Below, in pieces: positions 43,930 to 55,122 of a stretch of DNA of 64,000 bases. Numbering within the stretch: the first letter of the stretch is position 1; the number at the start of each line of letters is the position of its first letter. The DNA comes from Megascapheus bottae (lineage: Eukaryota; Chordata; Mammalia; Rodentia; Geomyidae), in NCBI GenBank assembly GCA_024803745.1, contig JANJXV010000006.1, positions 40,107,501 through 40,171,500 on the forward strand, in the 5' to 3' direction. A program made the translations under genes and the position numbers. The notes under the pieces are model-generated. The model was not told the DNA's origin. It did not search any database and saw nothing but the letters and a program-made list of their open reading frames with translations.

Positions 43930-44108
43930 AGGGGCCGGGAGTTTGGCCTAGTGGTAGAGTGCTTGCCTAGCATGCACGAAGACCTGGGTTCAATTCCTCG
44001 GTACCACATACATAGAAAAAAAGCCGAAAGTGGTGCTGAGGCTCAAGTGGTAGAGCTTATGCCCTGAGCTCAAGCCCAGGACTGGCCAAAAAAAAAAAAA
44101 AAAAAAAA
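43930..44108 (+). mobile_element. IDL-Geo SINE, internally deleted, 15-bp target-site duplication
   Basis: The ID half is complete. The Geo half jumps from 'caagtggtagagctt' to 'atgccctgagctcaagccca', losing the middle. Long A tail. 'agaagtgttaaggag' occurs at 43915-43929 and 44109-44123. This is a different deletion from that at 10.1 kb. Confidence 0.93.
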
Positions 44109-44211
44109 AGAAGTGTTAAGGAGGATCCTAAAGGAGGTTGTGAGGTTTGTTTTCCAAGGCTCCATGCAAGAAAAGGAAAGGAAAAAGTAAATAACTTGAT
44201 TTTTAAATTCA

Positions 44212-44268
44212 CGTATGTATGTATGTATGTATGTATGTATGTATGCATGCATGTATGTATGTATGTAT
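44212..44268. repeat. (GTAT)n tetranucleotide microsatellite
   Basis: About 14 units with two GCAT variants near the middle. It lies at the tail side of the adjacent minus-strand SINE. Confidence 0.96.
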
Positions 44269-44269
44269 T

Positions 44270-44505
44270 TTGGGTGCCTCTTCTGGGGTTGGAACTCAGG
44301 GCTGGGGTACTGTTCCTGCACTTTTTTGCTCAAGGCTAGCGTTCTCCCACTTGAGTCGCAGTGCTAATTCAGGCTCTTTGATGGTTAATTATAAATAAGA
44401 ATCTTACAGACTTCCTTGCCTGGATTGGCTTCGCAAGCATTATCCTCAGAACTCAAGTTCCTGAATATCTAGGATTATATTCAAGCCTGAGCTATGTAAC
44501 CATTC
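44270..44505 (-). mobile_element. 7SL-Geo SINE
   Basis: Complement 'ctggggttggaactcagggc' to 'ctcccacttgagtcgcagtg', linker 'gttaattataaataagaatc', 7SL part ending 'atatctaggattatattcaa'. Confidence 0.8.
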
Positions 44506-44689
44506 CTTCTTTCCTTCAGCATTCCATGTATATGAGAGCCACCCATAAGATTGTGTACAAATTTTCTCACACTTGTATCTATTTCTTTTTTCTTTCTAGC
44601 CATCCATATTGTTTACATTTACTAAAATGTTACTTTATACTACATAACTATTTTCCTTCTCTTTTTATTTTATAGTTTCTTATTTTATT

Positions 44690-45000
44690 TTACAGTGATG
44701 GATCTTATAATTCTTTAAAATCTTTTTTTACTTGTTCATTGTAACATTTTTAAACATATTCAATGTACTTAGAATACTCAACTTCTTACATCACCCTTTC
44801 TTGTCTCCCTCACAACTCCCACTGTTTCCTCCTCCCATAGTGCTTCTCCATTCATGTCTGTTTGTACATCTAGAGTCTGCATTTGAGAGAAACATGGGAG
44901 ATGTGCCTTTCTGGCTCATTTTGCTTAACGTGATAACTCTAGTTCTAACCATTTTTCTACAAAGGATGTAATTTCATTCTTTATGACTGAAAAATACTGA
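44690..45000 (-). mobile_element. L1 3' UTR, antisense
   Basis: 'cattttgcttaacgtgataa' followed by 'ctctagttctaacc', and 'atttcattctttatgactga' with 'aaaatactgaagtataacca', are antisense L1 tail landmarks in order. Confidence 0.65.
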
Positions 45001-45014
45001 AGTATAACCATATT

Positions 45015-45147
45015 CTTCTCTCTGGGCTTTAGTTTCCTCATCTGAAGTTTAGATATAAAATGGCACTGTTTCATTAAATGTACTAGGAACATTAAAAAGT
45101 ACGATGAGTTGTATGCACTAAGTGCTTACTGAGTGTTAATAAATAAT
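45015..45147 (+). mobile_element. MIR SINE, sense
   Basis: 'gctttagtttcctcatctga' and 'agtgcttactgagtgttaat' with 'aaata' give both the MIR core and 3' end at the expected spacing. Confidence 0.8.
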
Positions 45148-45151
45148 ATTA

Positions 45152-45360
45152 CTAGCCAGGCACTGATGGCTCATGTCTATAATCCTAGCTTCTCAGGAGT
45201 CTGAGGTTTAAGCCAGGCGGGACAGCTGTCCATGAGATTCGTTTCTAATAAACTTCTCAGAGAAAGCTGGAAGTATCACCGTGGCTCAAGTGGTATAACT
45301 CTAGCCTCACATACAAAGAGGCTTAGGCCCTAAGTTCAAGCCCCAGGACCAACAACAAAT
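45152..45360 (+). mobile_element. 7SL-Geo SINE
   Basis: Head 'gccaggcactgatggctcat' and 'taatcctagc'. The Geo tail has A-box-like 'gtggctcaagtggtataact' and an intact B-box-like 'gttcaagcc'. The tail continues as ATA/TAA units to about 45385. Confidence 0.87.
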
Positions 45361-45385
45361 ATATAGTAATAATAATAATATTACT

Positions 45386-46738
45386 ATATGTACCACAGGG
45401 TAAATAAAAATGTACAGTGTCTGGTTTCTGCCCTATGGGTTTTACTCAGAAGGCCAGATTCAAATGCAAGGACTAATTGCTGGGAAGTGCCTGATAGCAT
45501 ATGATTAAGTGGTTTGGTAAATTACAGGGAACTGACTATAAATGCCATAGGAATTTAGAAGAGGAAAAGAGGGATTTGGGCTAGTGGAGGGTTGGACTTC
45601 TGTCAGACCATGCAGAAGAGGCAAAAGGTTTGCTCAGAGGGTCCCTGGACTGAGGAGTGAGGCAGGAGTGGGCACAGCATGTGACAGGGGTGACAAGAAA
45701 TACACTGGATGAATGGGCAGACCCAGATCACAATGGGCATGTGAAGCCTGACAGTGGACTTGAGACTTGATAGACAAAGAGAATCCTGCTGTGGCCAATC
45801 TAGGCCCAGAGAAGAGAGGAAAATCCTCCTCTTCATCCCAGCCTGGAAGGAGGACTGATGGATGTGTAAACTGGATTTCTCAATTTGGGCTGGCTCGGGA
45901 GGAGAAGAGAGACCCTGTTGACAACTCCTCACGGCTCTTGTCAAGGAGGAAATGAGCTGGATTGGGAAACACACGGTGTTGAAAGTAAGCAGGTTGTTGT
46001 TGCATGCTTTGTTTTTCCAGTGTCTTACCTGCAGGGTTAGCCCAGGAGGAAGGAATGCATTATTGGGTTCACCAGTTTAGGACAGAATGCCGTAAGATAT
46101 TTAGCACAAACACAGAGAGAGACAAACAACATCCTTCTGTGTATGTGCATCTTCTCCATTTCTGTCCCATCTCTTTCTCACAGAAAGGGGTTAGGGAGAG
46201 GCTCAGTCATTGGGGTGTCTATGGAGGGCCAGAGCACAGGGCTGGTAGCACAATTTGGCCAGCTGCAATCTCTGCTTTCTGCATCCCTGCATGTGTCTGA
46301 GTGATCATTACCTGTAGCATTAGGAGACCTGCTGTAAGGCAATACTCAATGGTCCAAAGGCTCCTTTACATTTCTCTTTATTTAAGTCTAAGACTCTCAG
46401 AGCATGTCACAAACACTAAGGATTCATTGACCACTGGGTGGGGGGAAAGGGCTTACACTTGGATTATCAAAATGTCTGGGAACTCACCATTTTGGAGAAA
46501 TAACCATATACAATAATCCAATTAAAGAATCAGGGCTGGGAAATCATTTCCTATTTTCAGATTAAAGAAGGAAAGCAGAGAAGAATCAGATAATGTAGCC
46601 TTGCTGGAACTGAGGGAAAGGCTTGGACGAGCAGAGTTCCAAAATCCTGTAGCATGTAGTGCATGGGCCTGAAACCAGGGAGTTGCTTGATGAGATGATG
46701 AAATTAATCTAATTGGGGTTCTTAAAAAATGTTTACAG
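45386..46738. other. unassigned sequence
   Basis: No repeat recognised over about 1.3 kb. The largest frame is a 123-codon minus-strand one at 45603-45974, not recognised. Confidence 0.45.
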
Positions 46739-46906
46739 GGCAGGGAGTTTGGCCTGGTGGTAGAGTGCTTGCCTAGCATGCATAAAGACCCTGATTCATA
46801 GAAAAAGCCAGAAGTGCTGCAGTGGATCAAGTGGTAGAGCTCTAGCCTTCACACGAAAACCAAGGACAGTGCTCAGGCCCTGAGCTCAAGCCCAGAACTG
46901 GCAAAG
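46739..46906 (+). mobile_element. IDL-Geo SINE with 13-bp target-site duplication
   Basis: The ID half is shortened around its B box ('gaccctgattcatagaaaaa'), losing about 20 bp that normally include 'ggtaccacatac'. The Geo half is complete. 'aaaatgtttacag' flanks both sides. Confidence 0.9.
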
Positions 46907-46984
46907 AAAATGTTTACAGACATTTTAGATTTGTGTGAAGAGGTGTGTGTGTGTGTGTGTATGCACACAACATGCATATGTGCT

Positions 46985-47198
46985 CACACAGGTACTGGGG
47001 CTTGAATTCAGAGCCTGGGTACTGTCCCTAGGCTTTTGTGCTCAAGGCTAGTGCTCTATCACTTTGGCTTTTTTGGTGTTTAATTGAACAGAATAACCTC
47101 TCAGACTTTCTTGCCCAGGCTGGCTTTCTGAAATCTGATTCTCAGATTTCAGCTTCCTGAGTAACTGGGATTATAGGTATGAGCCACCAGCAACATTT
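46985..47198 (-). mobile_element. 7SL-Geo SINE
   Basis: Complement 'gtactggggcttgaattcag' to 'gctagtgctctatcactttg', 7SL part ending 'gtaactgggattataggtat'. The short GT run at 46944-46962 lies at its tail side. Confidence 0.82.
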
Positions 47199-47239
47199 TA
47201 GATTCTTTAATCATGGTAACATAAAACCTGCCATCTAAA

Positions 47240-47700
47240 AATTAATTATTTTTAGCATATAGGCCAATGGGCGAGCATATCTACCCTATGGTACATGTAA
47301 CCTACAAAATTATTCTGATCCTGTAAACTCTGTATCCACTAAATAGTAACTTTGCTAAGCTCTGGGCAGTCACTATTCTTCTTTTCTATCTCTATCAATC
47401 AGACTGTTCTAGGTTTTTCAAGGCTGAATAATACTCCTTTGTGGGTATAAACTATTTTGTGTATCTCTCTGTATTTTGTTCATTTAATTGCTTAATTTGT
47501 AAGTATATGTACACATGCATATATATAAATAGGTTTAAATTTAACATGTTAGTTTATAAATAAATGCATCCTGATCAACATCACCCCTTTCCTCATTCAC
47601 TCCCCCACCCAGCCTGTCCCACCCAGCCCCTCAATTTATCTAGTTCCATTTTCATATATATATATATATATATATATTGAATATTACCACTGCATTTGTC
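47240..47700 (-). mobile_element. L1 3' UTR, antisense, with an AT tract
   Basis: 'ctatctctatcaatcagact' followed by 'gttctagg', then 'caaggctgaataatactcct' with 'ttgtgggtataa', are antisense L1 landmarks. An (AT)n tract lies at 47655-47678. The right boundary is uncertain. Confidence 0.6.
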
Positions 47701-47774
47701 CAATTTTACTCTCTCTATTCACCACTCCTCCTCCCTTTGACCTCACCCCTGTTGACAAGGTATTCACTTACTTT

Positions 47775-48145
47775 TATGGCAACTGTTTGAACTCAGAGCC
47801 TCGTGCTTGCTAGGCCAGACCTCCAGCTCTATTGTTCACTAGCTATTTTTAGGGCAGGGTTTTGCTCCCTCAGGAGCTTGTACCTGAGCCACCTATCTAC
47901 CTACTTTTAAGCTTCCAGTCCATGGATGAAAATCTCTCAGGCTATTCTTCCCCAGACTTCCCCAGTATTTCTATCCTCTCAATCTCAGCCTCCCATATAC
48001 CTTGAGATGATAAGCCTCTGCCAGGATGTCCAGCTAGGCATAGGCAACAGACCTTTCTGAGGCTGGGTGGCCTCAAACCAGCAACACTCCTGTTATTAGC
48101 CTCTCAAGTACTAGGATTACAGGTGTGAGATACCTGCACCTGGCT
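47775..48145 (-). mobile_element. old tRNA-7SL-7SL SINE cluster
   Basis: Complement of a tRNA-like tail ('actcagagcctcgtgcttgc') followed by two or more degraded 7SL-like units, the last ending 'gtactaggattacaggtgtg'. Its length suggests more than one insertion. Confidence 0.6.
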
Positions 48146-48372
48146 GAACATAGTATTAAAAAAAAAAAAACAATGAATCTTCCTTGTGCTTTTGTCCTCA
48201 ATCAATCTTTCCCCACAAGAAACCTAGAAATGTGTTTCTTCAAGATCCTTTTAGATTTATTTACACATAAACAAGTGGTAGCATGCTATACTGCCATTCT
48301 ACAACTTATTTTGGACTTCCCAATATTTCTGGGAGATACTTATTGACATAGAAAGTGTACCTAGATGTCATT

Positions 48373-49015
48373 GTGTTAGTCAAGATTCTAAAATAGAACT
48401 AATAGCTTGTATGGAGATACAGTAGGCAGAATGGTAATGTGATTATAGAGACTGGGAAATTCCATTATCTTCTATTTGTAAGCTAGAGGGAAAGTCCAAG
48501 TTTAATTCTGAAGGTCTAGAGACCAGGATCCCTGATGGCTGAGGGTAAAAGATGGATGGATACCTTAGCTCAAGCAGAAAGAGCAGGTTTGCTCTTCCTA
48601 TGCTTTTCTGATCTGTTCAGGCCCATTTCAGATTGGATGGTGTCTGCTCACATTAGGGAAGGTGAATCTTCTCTACACAACAACAACCAGGGTTTGAATT
48701 CAAGGCCTCACACTTGCTAGGCAAGCACTCTTCCACTTAAACTATGCCTCCAGTCATTTTTCTTTAGTTATCAGATAGGGTTTCGGGGGGCTGTTTCATA
48801 CTGCTGCTCTCCTTTTATCTCTTCATCCCTAGGATTACAAATGTGTGCCACCACACCTGGGCACACAGGGTAGATTTTCTTTATTCAGACTGCTGACTCA
48901 AATGCTTATCTTTTCTAGAAACACCCACAGACACACAACCAGAAATAATGTTTTGCCAGCCATCTGGGCACTTCTTAGACCAGTCATGTTGACATAAAAT
49001 TGACCATTCATACAT
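48373..49015 (-). mobile_element. L1MB-like 3' end, antisense, split by a SINE
   Basis: It starts at the L1 terminus ('tgttagtcaagattctaaaa') and runs through 'ctgttcaggcccatttcaga' with 'ttggatggtg'. After the SINE it continues with 'ctgctgactcaaatgcttat', 'aaccagaaataatgttttgc' and 'catgttgacataaaattgac'. The order matches the long, well-known 3' UTR of this mammalian L1 class. Subfamily by memory only. Confidence 0.75.
48680..48872 (-). mobile_element. old ID-7SL SINE inside L1
   Basis: Complement of a tRNA-like unit ('gaattcaaggcctcacactt' to 'aaactatgcctcc') then a 7SL-like end ('cctaggattacaaatgtgtg'). It belongs to the pre-Geo class. Confidence 0.7.
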
Positions 49016-50342
49016 GTATTCGTATGTGTAATATTCTGCTTCATAACACATTTACCAAGTCCTCCAATGATAGACACAGGTTGTCTATAATGTTTGCACA
49101 TAATTCTGCTATGCACATTGTATGTTTGTCAGTTTTCACAAATGAGGTAGCAGACTAAGCCAATGGAGCCTGGAATCTTGGCAATTTCTTCCAGCTGTTT
49201 GCACAAGAGATGTGTTTCAGTTATTCCTTATCTATTTCACTCATTCCTCCAAAGCACTCTACCAAGTATTGTTCTACAATTTTATGATCAAGATCCAAGT
49301 GACACAGCCGATTGCTGCAGATGACAAAGCCATCTGATAGGAAGGCTCTGGCCTTTAAGTTAGCCCTGGGCCCACACCTCCACTTGAACTTCCTGTTGCA
49401 ATCCTTTCATAGGGTTTATCTCTGATCTGCAGCGCTTCTCCCCCATTTACCTCCTCTGTCTGCAGCCGGCCCATTTGGAGGCCTGTGATACACCCAAAAA
49501 GAAGTTGAACAACTCAGACCAACTCCTAGGATCCTGTTTCTAGCTTGAGTGCTTTCAGAGTGGCTTGGAGAAGAGACAGACAAAAGAAAAATACTAGTCA
49601 AGATTTCCAGAGAGAATTAGGGCTCCAAATAAACTTCAAGCACTTCTTTTGTTCTGGACTACCATTCCTCATCTTGCCGCCCCACCCCTCCTCTGTCTCC
49701 TCCTTTCCCCCTTGAACATTTCCTAACCACCTTCTGCCCTGGGCCAAGTTCAGCTCCTCTGTTCCCATAGCAACCACTTTCAACACTGATTACACTAAGG
49801 TTTCCTTATCTGCCACTCAGATTATTGAGATTATTCTTGAGGGTGATAGTTGCTGTTGTTTGATATTCACCTTTGTGGCTCAACTCCTCTCTCAAAAAAA
49901 GGCCTGTCCTAAAGTTTGTTGACCTGAAGGAAAGTTCACCTGATCCAACAGCCAAGTGGCAGAGGCAGCACTTAGAGAGGAAGCCTCACTCTCTGGAGGG
50001 AAGATTGCTGGCCTGCAAAGAATGCAGCCTGAGGTCTTTCTTAAGTATGGTAGCCTCATCCTCATTGGTAGTTCACAGAAGAAGTGTCAGAATAGACCAT
50101 ACTCATTCTCAAGGTCCTGACTCAGGCCCTCTTCCTCTCCTACAAGCTCACTCTGCTGGCTGATTTGAACTGACTCACTTTTGTTTTCTTCTGTTTCAAT
50201 ATACTTGCTCTCCCCATTCTCATTTATATGATGTGATCTCTCACGTGTCATATTTCTCCAGGTCATAGCAACTAACCACCATATAGCATAATTTATGCAG
50301 CCCAAACTGTTGTATGGCTGGATATCTGCTCCAGCTTGACTC
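49016..50342. other. unassigned unique sequence
   Basis: No repeat or exon recognised. Overlapping short frames only. Confidence 0.45.
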
Positions 50343-50482
50343 CTCACTGCAACCCTATGTCGATTATACTGACCTATAGAAGAGGAAACATAGGGGTACA
50401 GAAAACTAGTCCCAAGTCACACAGTTAGGTAAGTGATAGGACCTTGATTCAAACCCAGAGTGTCTGGCTTTAGGATGGATGT
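50343..50482 (-). mobile_element. MIR SINE, antisense
   Basis: 'cctatagaagaggaaacata', 'ctagtcccaagtcacacagt' and 'ttgattcaaacccagagtgt' with 'ctggctt' match the complement of MIR almost end to end. Confidence 0.82.
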
Positions 50483-50674
50483 CCTCAGCTGTTTCAAGGA
50501 GCAGTCCCTCATGGGTCTCATTCACAGCCATACCCTGCCAATGCAGGGGTTCCAGCCCAATGGGAAGAATCTCGGAAACATTATTACTTAAAGAACAAGA
50601 GCTGGCTCACACACCTGCCACACACCTGGGGATGTTAGAATTTAGGTTAGGAGCCACCTGGACTTTATCTCACC

Positions 50675-50928
50675 AAGCATAGAGGCTCAAACCTATAATG
50701 CTAGCTGTTTGGGAGACAAATCAGAAGATCAAGGTCTGAGGACAGCTCAGGCCTAAATAGATTTGAGAGATTCCATCCCCCTCAGTGGCTGGGTGAAGTA
50801 TCATAAACCCATCTTCCCAGCTACAAGGGAGGTACCCTGGTTAGACACTGTGATGTTTGTCATCCCCAGTGACTCTAGGAAACATAAACAGGAAGATTAT
50901 AACCCAAACTGACTCTACCTCAATATAC
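50675..50928 (+). mobile_element. left part of an old 7SL-7SL-tRNA SINE
   Basis: Two 7SL-like units ('cctataatgctagctgtttg' and 'tcataaacccatcttcccag'). Its tRNA-like tail is found about 470 bp further right at 51398-51478, displaced by two later insertions. Confidence 0.7.
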
Positions 50929-50929
50929 A

Positions 50930-51178
50930 CAATTCAGCTGCTGCTGGTGGCTCACACTTGTAATCCCATCTACTGAACAGGCTGAGATCTGAGGATCATG
51001 GTTCAAAGCCAGCCCAGGCAAAAAAGTCCATGAGACTCTTAGCTCCAATAAACTACTCAGGAAAGGCTGGCGGCAGCAGTGTGGCTCCAGTGGTAGAGTG
51101 CTAGCCTTGAGCCCATGGAGCTCAGAGACAAAACTGAATTCAGGCCCCAGGACCAAAAATAGAAAAAGAAAAAGAAAA
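50930..51178 (+). mobile_element. 7SL-Geo SINE, nested
   Basis: Head 'gctggtggctcacacttgta' with 'atccc', middle 'catggttcaaagccagccca', Geo tail 'gtgtggctccagtggtagag' to 'attcaggccccaggacc', then a tail of AAAG/AAAAAG units. Confidence 0.87.
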
Positions 51179-51191
51179 GAAGAGCGTTGCA

Positions 51192-51386
51192 GGGCTGGGA
51201 GTTTGGCCTAGTGGTAGAGTGCTTGCCTAGAATGCACCAAGAGCCAGGTTCGATTCCTCGGTATCACACACATGGAAAAAAGCCGGAAGTGGTGCTGAGG
51301 CTCAAGTGGTAGAGCTCTAGCCTTGAGAAAGTCCAAGGACAGTGCTCAGACCCTGAGCTCAAGCCCAGGACTGGCACAAAAAAAAG
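51192..51386 (+). mobile_element. IDL-Geo SINE, nested
   Basis: Complete: 'gggctgggagtttggcctag' to 'gcccaggactggcac' and an A tail. It sits between the tail of the 7SL-Geo and the displaced tail of the old composite, so it is the latest arrival. No clean target-site duplication seen. Confidence 0.92.
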
Positions 51387-51397
51387 GAGGGGGGAGT

Positions 51398-51478
51398 GGG
51401 AGTATGCCTTAAATGATTGAGTGCCTGTCTAGCAAGAAAGAGGTCCTGAGTTGAAACCCCAGGCCCACCTTGAACAAC
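51398..51478 (+). mobile_element. displaced tRNA-like tail of the old composite SINE
   Basis: 'gagtatgccttaaatgattg' to 'gtcctgagttgaaaccccag'. It is the pre-Geo type of tail, with 'gtgcctgtctagcaag' in the middle. Confidence 0.7.
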
Positions 51479-52839
51479 AATAAAAGTCTATGTTAGTTCA
51501 TATTGTCATTCCCCCAGGGTTTCCACGGCGGATGACACATGCACACATGCAAGAACTCTTCTATAAAGACACAGCTAGAGTTTCACTAACCTGAAAGCTC
51601 ATGACTTAAGCCTCTCTGTATCTTTCTCTGTATAGAAAGTAGGCACCAGAAAAGGAGGATGATAGAGGATCTTGCACATTAGATGTTTCCAGCCCACTGC
51701 TTCACTAAGGCCAAGAAGAAGGGCTTTGGCTTGACAAACAAGTGCCAATGAAAACCCCAAATATTACTACTTTTCATCATTCACCTACAGATAAATGAGG
51801 GACAAGAAGGGACAAGAAGAAAGAGGTAGACCTCCTAGGGTGCCAAGAATTAAGTCTGGGGTAGCAGGAATTTTGAAGCCGCCCCAGATCCCTAAGGTAC
51901 AGCAGAGCAGAGGACAGTGGGATTGGATTTGCATTCAGCAAAGACTTCATGCTGGGATTGCATTTGCTGTCATCTGGAAGTGAGTTCATGGAGTTTGTTT
52001 TTGTCATGAAGACAAGCCAGCAGCCCTCAAGAACATGAAGAACACCAAGGTTCTCAGACAACCACTGGCTGCTGGGCTTGACACAGGCATGTGCCTGCAA
52101 GCCCCGTCCCCCAGAAACGGAATCTGAATGATTGATGCCAGGTTAGAAAGAAAACCGGCTGCTTCCAGTTATTTCTCTGCATGTGCCTCCTGTAGAGAGC
52201 CAGCTGGGGCCATTGGTGTGGGCTGCTTAGGTTTTCATATTGATTTTGAGAAGGCTCCCGGGGATCTCAGTATATCAGAGCTGGCCTGGTATTCAGTTTA
52301 AATTCCATGGTTTGGGTCAACTATTTTGTGCAGACCAAACTTGAAGACAGTCTCCATGCAAGGAGCAAGTAGGAACATGGAGTCCCAAATGACATGACAG
52401 CTCTTCGAAGGAAGACATTGGAAGAAAACTTGCCCATTGGCCAAAGCCATCTACAAGCCCCACGTGGACACTTTTCTTGCCCAGAGCAATTTTGGACTCT
52501 CCTTTTGGAAAAATCCAGACTTATAGAATCTTCTTTGGCACAAATCTGTGTCTCTGAAGGGAGACTTACTCTTTGGAAAGTGTCACAAATAATTCAGAGT
52601 CCACTCTTACAAACCAGGACCAAAATTCTGGTTGATTGACAATACTTGGGCTTGAAACAAACCAGAAAGCACAATGGTCAAGTAACAGCTGTAATTTCCT
52701 TATTCTCCTAGCTCTGAAGACCTCAACAAAAAGAATAATAGAGCTGTTTTAGGTAACAGATGCCTCCCAGTGTATTGATCTCAACTTTTACTTGGATTCA
52801 AAAAAAAAAGTTACAAGTTGCTGCTTAAACAAAAAATAG
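51479..52839. other. unassigned unique sequence
   Basis: No repeat recognised over about 1.36 kb. A minus-strand frame at 51777-52100 (107 codons) is not recognised. Confidence 0.45.
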
Positions 52840-53215
52840 TCATATTACTTAAAACCATAGACATTTATGTAAAAACTGCTCCAAAATAACATGTGATTTT
52901 GCTGGTGGATAAGCTTATTAACCAGCACTGTTTTTCTTGTATTTATCATAGGCCATTAATTTATTTCAATAGTCCTAGCATTGCCCCTGTGTTTTCCTTG
53001 GCCATGGTCCAGTTCCTGAATGTACTGTGGAGCGAGGAGCAAGCAGTTTATCATAACACAGGGCTGAGATTATTGTTGAGAAAAGCAGAGGGAGGTCGCC
53101 TGCGCACTGCCGGCCAGGGCTGGCTGGAATTTGCTCTGGGCTTCTTTTCTCTCTTGTGCCGTCTTGCCAGGGAGGTCATTATCTGCCATTCAGCTCATTC
53201 CACTGTAATTGGTTA
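52840..53215. promoter_or_regulatory. candidate conserved non-coding element
   Basis: Repeat-free block with 'ggataagcttattaaccagc', 'catttatgtaaaaactgctc', 'aggccattaatttatttcaa' and 'ggaggtcattatctgccatt' with 'ccactgtaattgg'. An open plus-strand frame of 107 codons (52893-53216) overlaps it, but the peptide is not recognised and the frame starts in AT-rich DNA. An exon cannot be excluded. Confidence 0.35.
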
Positions 53216-54300
53216 AGTCCTGTGCTGGACTTGGTTCTTAAGGAGGCTTAAAATGGGAGAATATATATATAACTTTATTAAGGAAAGAAAAGGTGACTTA
53301 AATGCTGGTGGGGGACGGGAACAGGGAGGATCATATTCCCTTCCACTGGCAGACGCAGGAACCACATATGAGAGACAGCCCACAGAGGGTGACACTGGCA
53401 GAGTGGCTGGAGTCCAAGATGGCACACAATCTTCTGTTTCCCACATGCTCTTCTTATTCTAAGAGCTGAATTCTCAGCTAAGGCCCTCTTCCCACCCAGG
53501 CCAGTTGTCGCATTAGGTGAGAAGTTAATCACAAACATGAATCAACCTTGTTCCCTGCCCCCCTTCCAGGAGTGCAGGACAGTGGGCAGGGCCCCTCTCT
53601 GTGTGCACAGGAAAGCACACTGAGGGGAAAATGAAGCCAGCCATTTCTCACCAGGGCCAAGCTTGTACCTATATCTTGACATTCAGGGGAATTTATTACA
53701 TTACGTAAGAAGAGAATCCCCTCAGCGTAGCAGGCAGGAAGAGGAACTGTTTCATGGCCAGCTGGCCTCTTTGGTTCTTCTGCCACTGGGCAGGGTCTCA
53801 TTTCAGGGAACCCTCCCCCCACCCCCACTCTCTAGCTCTGCAGCTCCTCCTAGGTGCAGCCACATCTAAGGCAGGCTCTCCTTTCTCCCAGTCTAGATGC
53901 CTGGCTCACACAGAAAATGCACTCCATATCCAAACCAGCAGGATTGCCTTAAGGCTTTGTGGCTCTGCCAAAAGCCTTCCCTCCTAGCCTTCTTCTAGAA
54001 TGCTCTGTACTCTTGGCTACCCTATGTTCCCTTAGTCTAGCACTGCAGTTCTAGAGCATTCTACCCACTACCTAAGACTTGTGGAGTAACTGTCACCTCC
54101 AAATATCGATGCTGGTGTCTGTTCCATTGACTCCTCTATCCTGACATTGTCCTGTCCAGGCAGACTTTCAGGGAAGGCTGTTTGGTTATGTTTGGCTCAG
54201 ACATACACATCATCATAAAATATTGCCCTCCCTTTGAAATTTTGTTTGAAAATTTCTTGGGTTGTTAGCAGATTTCGATACAAAGAAAATGTCCATAGAT
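53216..54300. other. unassigned unique sequence
   Basis: Several frames of 66-99 codons on both strands, no family recognised. Ends at the target-site duplication of the SINE at 54301. Confidence 0.45.
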
Positions 54301-54493
54301 TTTTTTTTTGCCAGTCCTGGGCTTGGTCTCAGGGCCTGAGCACTGTCCTTGGGTTTTCTCAAGGCTAGAGCTCTACCACTTGAGCCATAGCACCACTTCT
54401 GGCTTTTTTCTAAGTACGTGGTACTGAGGAATTGAACCCAGGTCTTTGTGCATGCTAGGCAAGCACTCTACCACTAGGCCAAACTCCCAGCCC
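54301..54493 (-). mobile_element. IDL-Geo SINE with target-site duplication
   Basis: Complete in complement, 'tgccagtcctgggcttggtc' to 'ggccaaactcccagccc'. 'tccatagat' is found at 54292-54300 and 54494-54502. Confidence 0.93.
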
Positions 54494-54808
54494 TCCATAG
54501 ATCTTTTGAAAAAGGCAAACACCTCAGAACTTTTGTACATCTCGATAGAGAACCAGTTCTGCAATGTGAGCATTTCATTTCCTTCATTTTCCTTAGAGAA
54601 CTAAAGTTTCTATTTGCAACAAATTAATCAGAAAACTTTAGGGGCTGTGGCTTCACAGGTCATTGCACAAGACTACTAATATTTAAGAAATTACATTTAA
54701 CTTTGGGTTTGAATGTTACATCTATTTTTTTCTGCCCCCCAAATATTTCATCTGGGAAACAGGCATCAGAGAGTGCTAGAACCAACAGACTATTGCTGCT
54801 TCATTATT

Positions 54809-54892
54809 TTCTTCTTCTTCTTCTTCTTCTTCTTCTTCTTCTTCTTCTTCTTCTTCTTCTCCTATTATTATTATTATTATTATTATTATTAT
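54809..54892. repeat. (TTC)n-(TTA)n compound trinucleotide repeat
   Basis: About 17 TTC (GAA) units followed after 'cc' by about ten ATT units. It abuts the tail of the minus-strand SINE at 54893, so it reads as TAA then GAA on that element's strand. Confidence 0.97.
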
Positions 54893-55122
54893 CAGTCTTG
54901 GGTTTTGAACTCAGAGCCTGAGCACTATCCCTGAGCTTTTTTTCCCTCAAGGCTAGTGCTCTTCCACTTGAGCCATAGCTCCGATTCTGGCCCTTTTAGA
55001 AGTTAATTGGAAATAAGAGTCTCAAAGACTTTCCTACCTAAGCTGTCTCTGAACTGTGATTCTCAGATCTCAGCCTCCTGAGTAGCTAGGATTACAGGCA
55101 TGAGCCACCAGCACCTGGGCAG
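54893..55122 (-). mobile_element. 7SL-Geo SINE, full length
   Basis: Complement 'cagtcttgggttttgaactc' to 'cttccacttgagccatagct', linker 'gttaattggaaataagagtc', 7SL part to 'gtagctaggattacaggcat'. One of the best preserved 7SL-Geo copies here. Confidence 0.88.

Noticed and set aside
54703..54934. Frames with poly-Leu or poly-Phe/Tyr runs
   Set aside because: They translate the TTC/TTA trinucleotide array and the SINE beside it.
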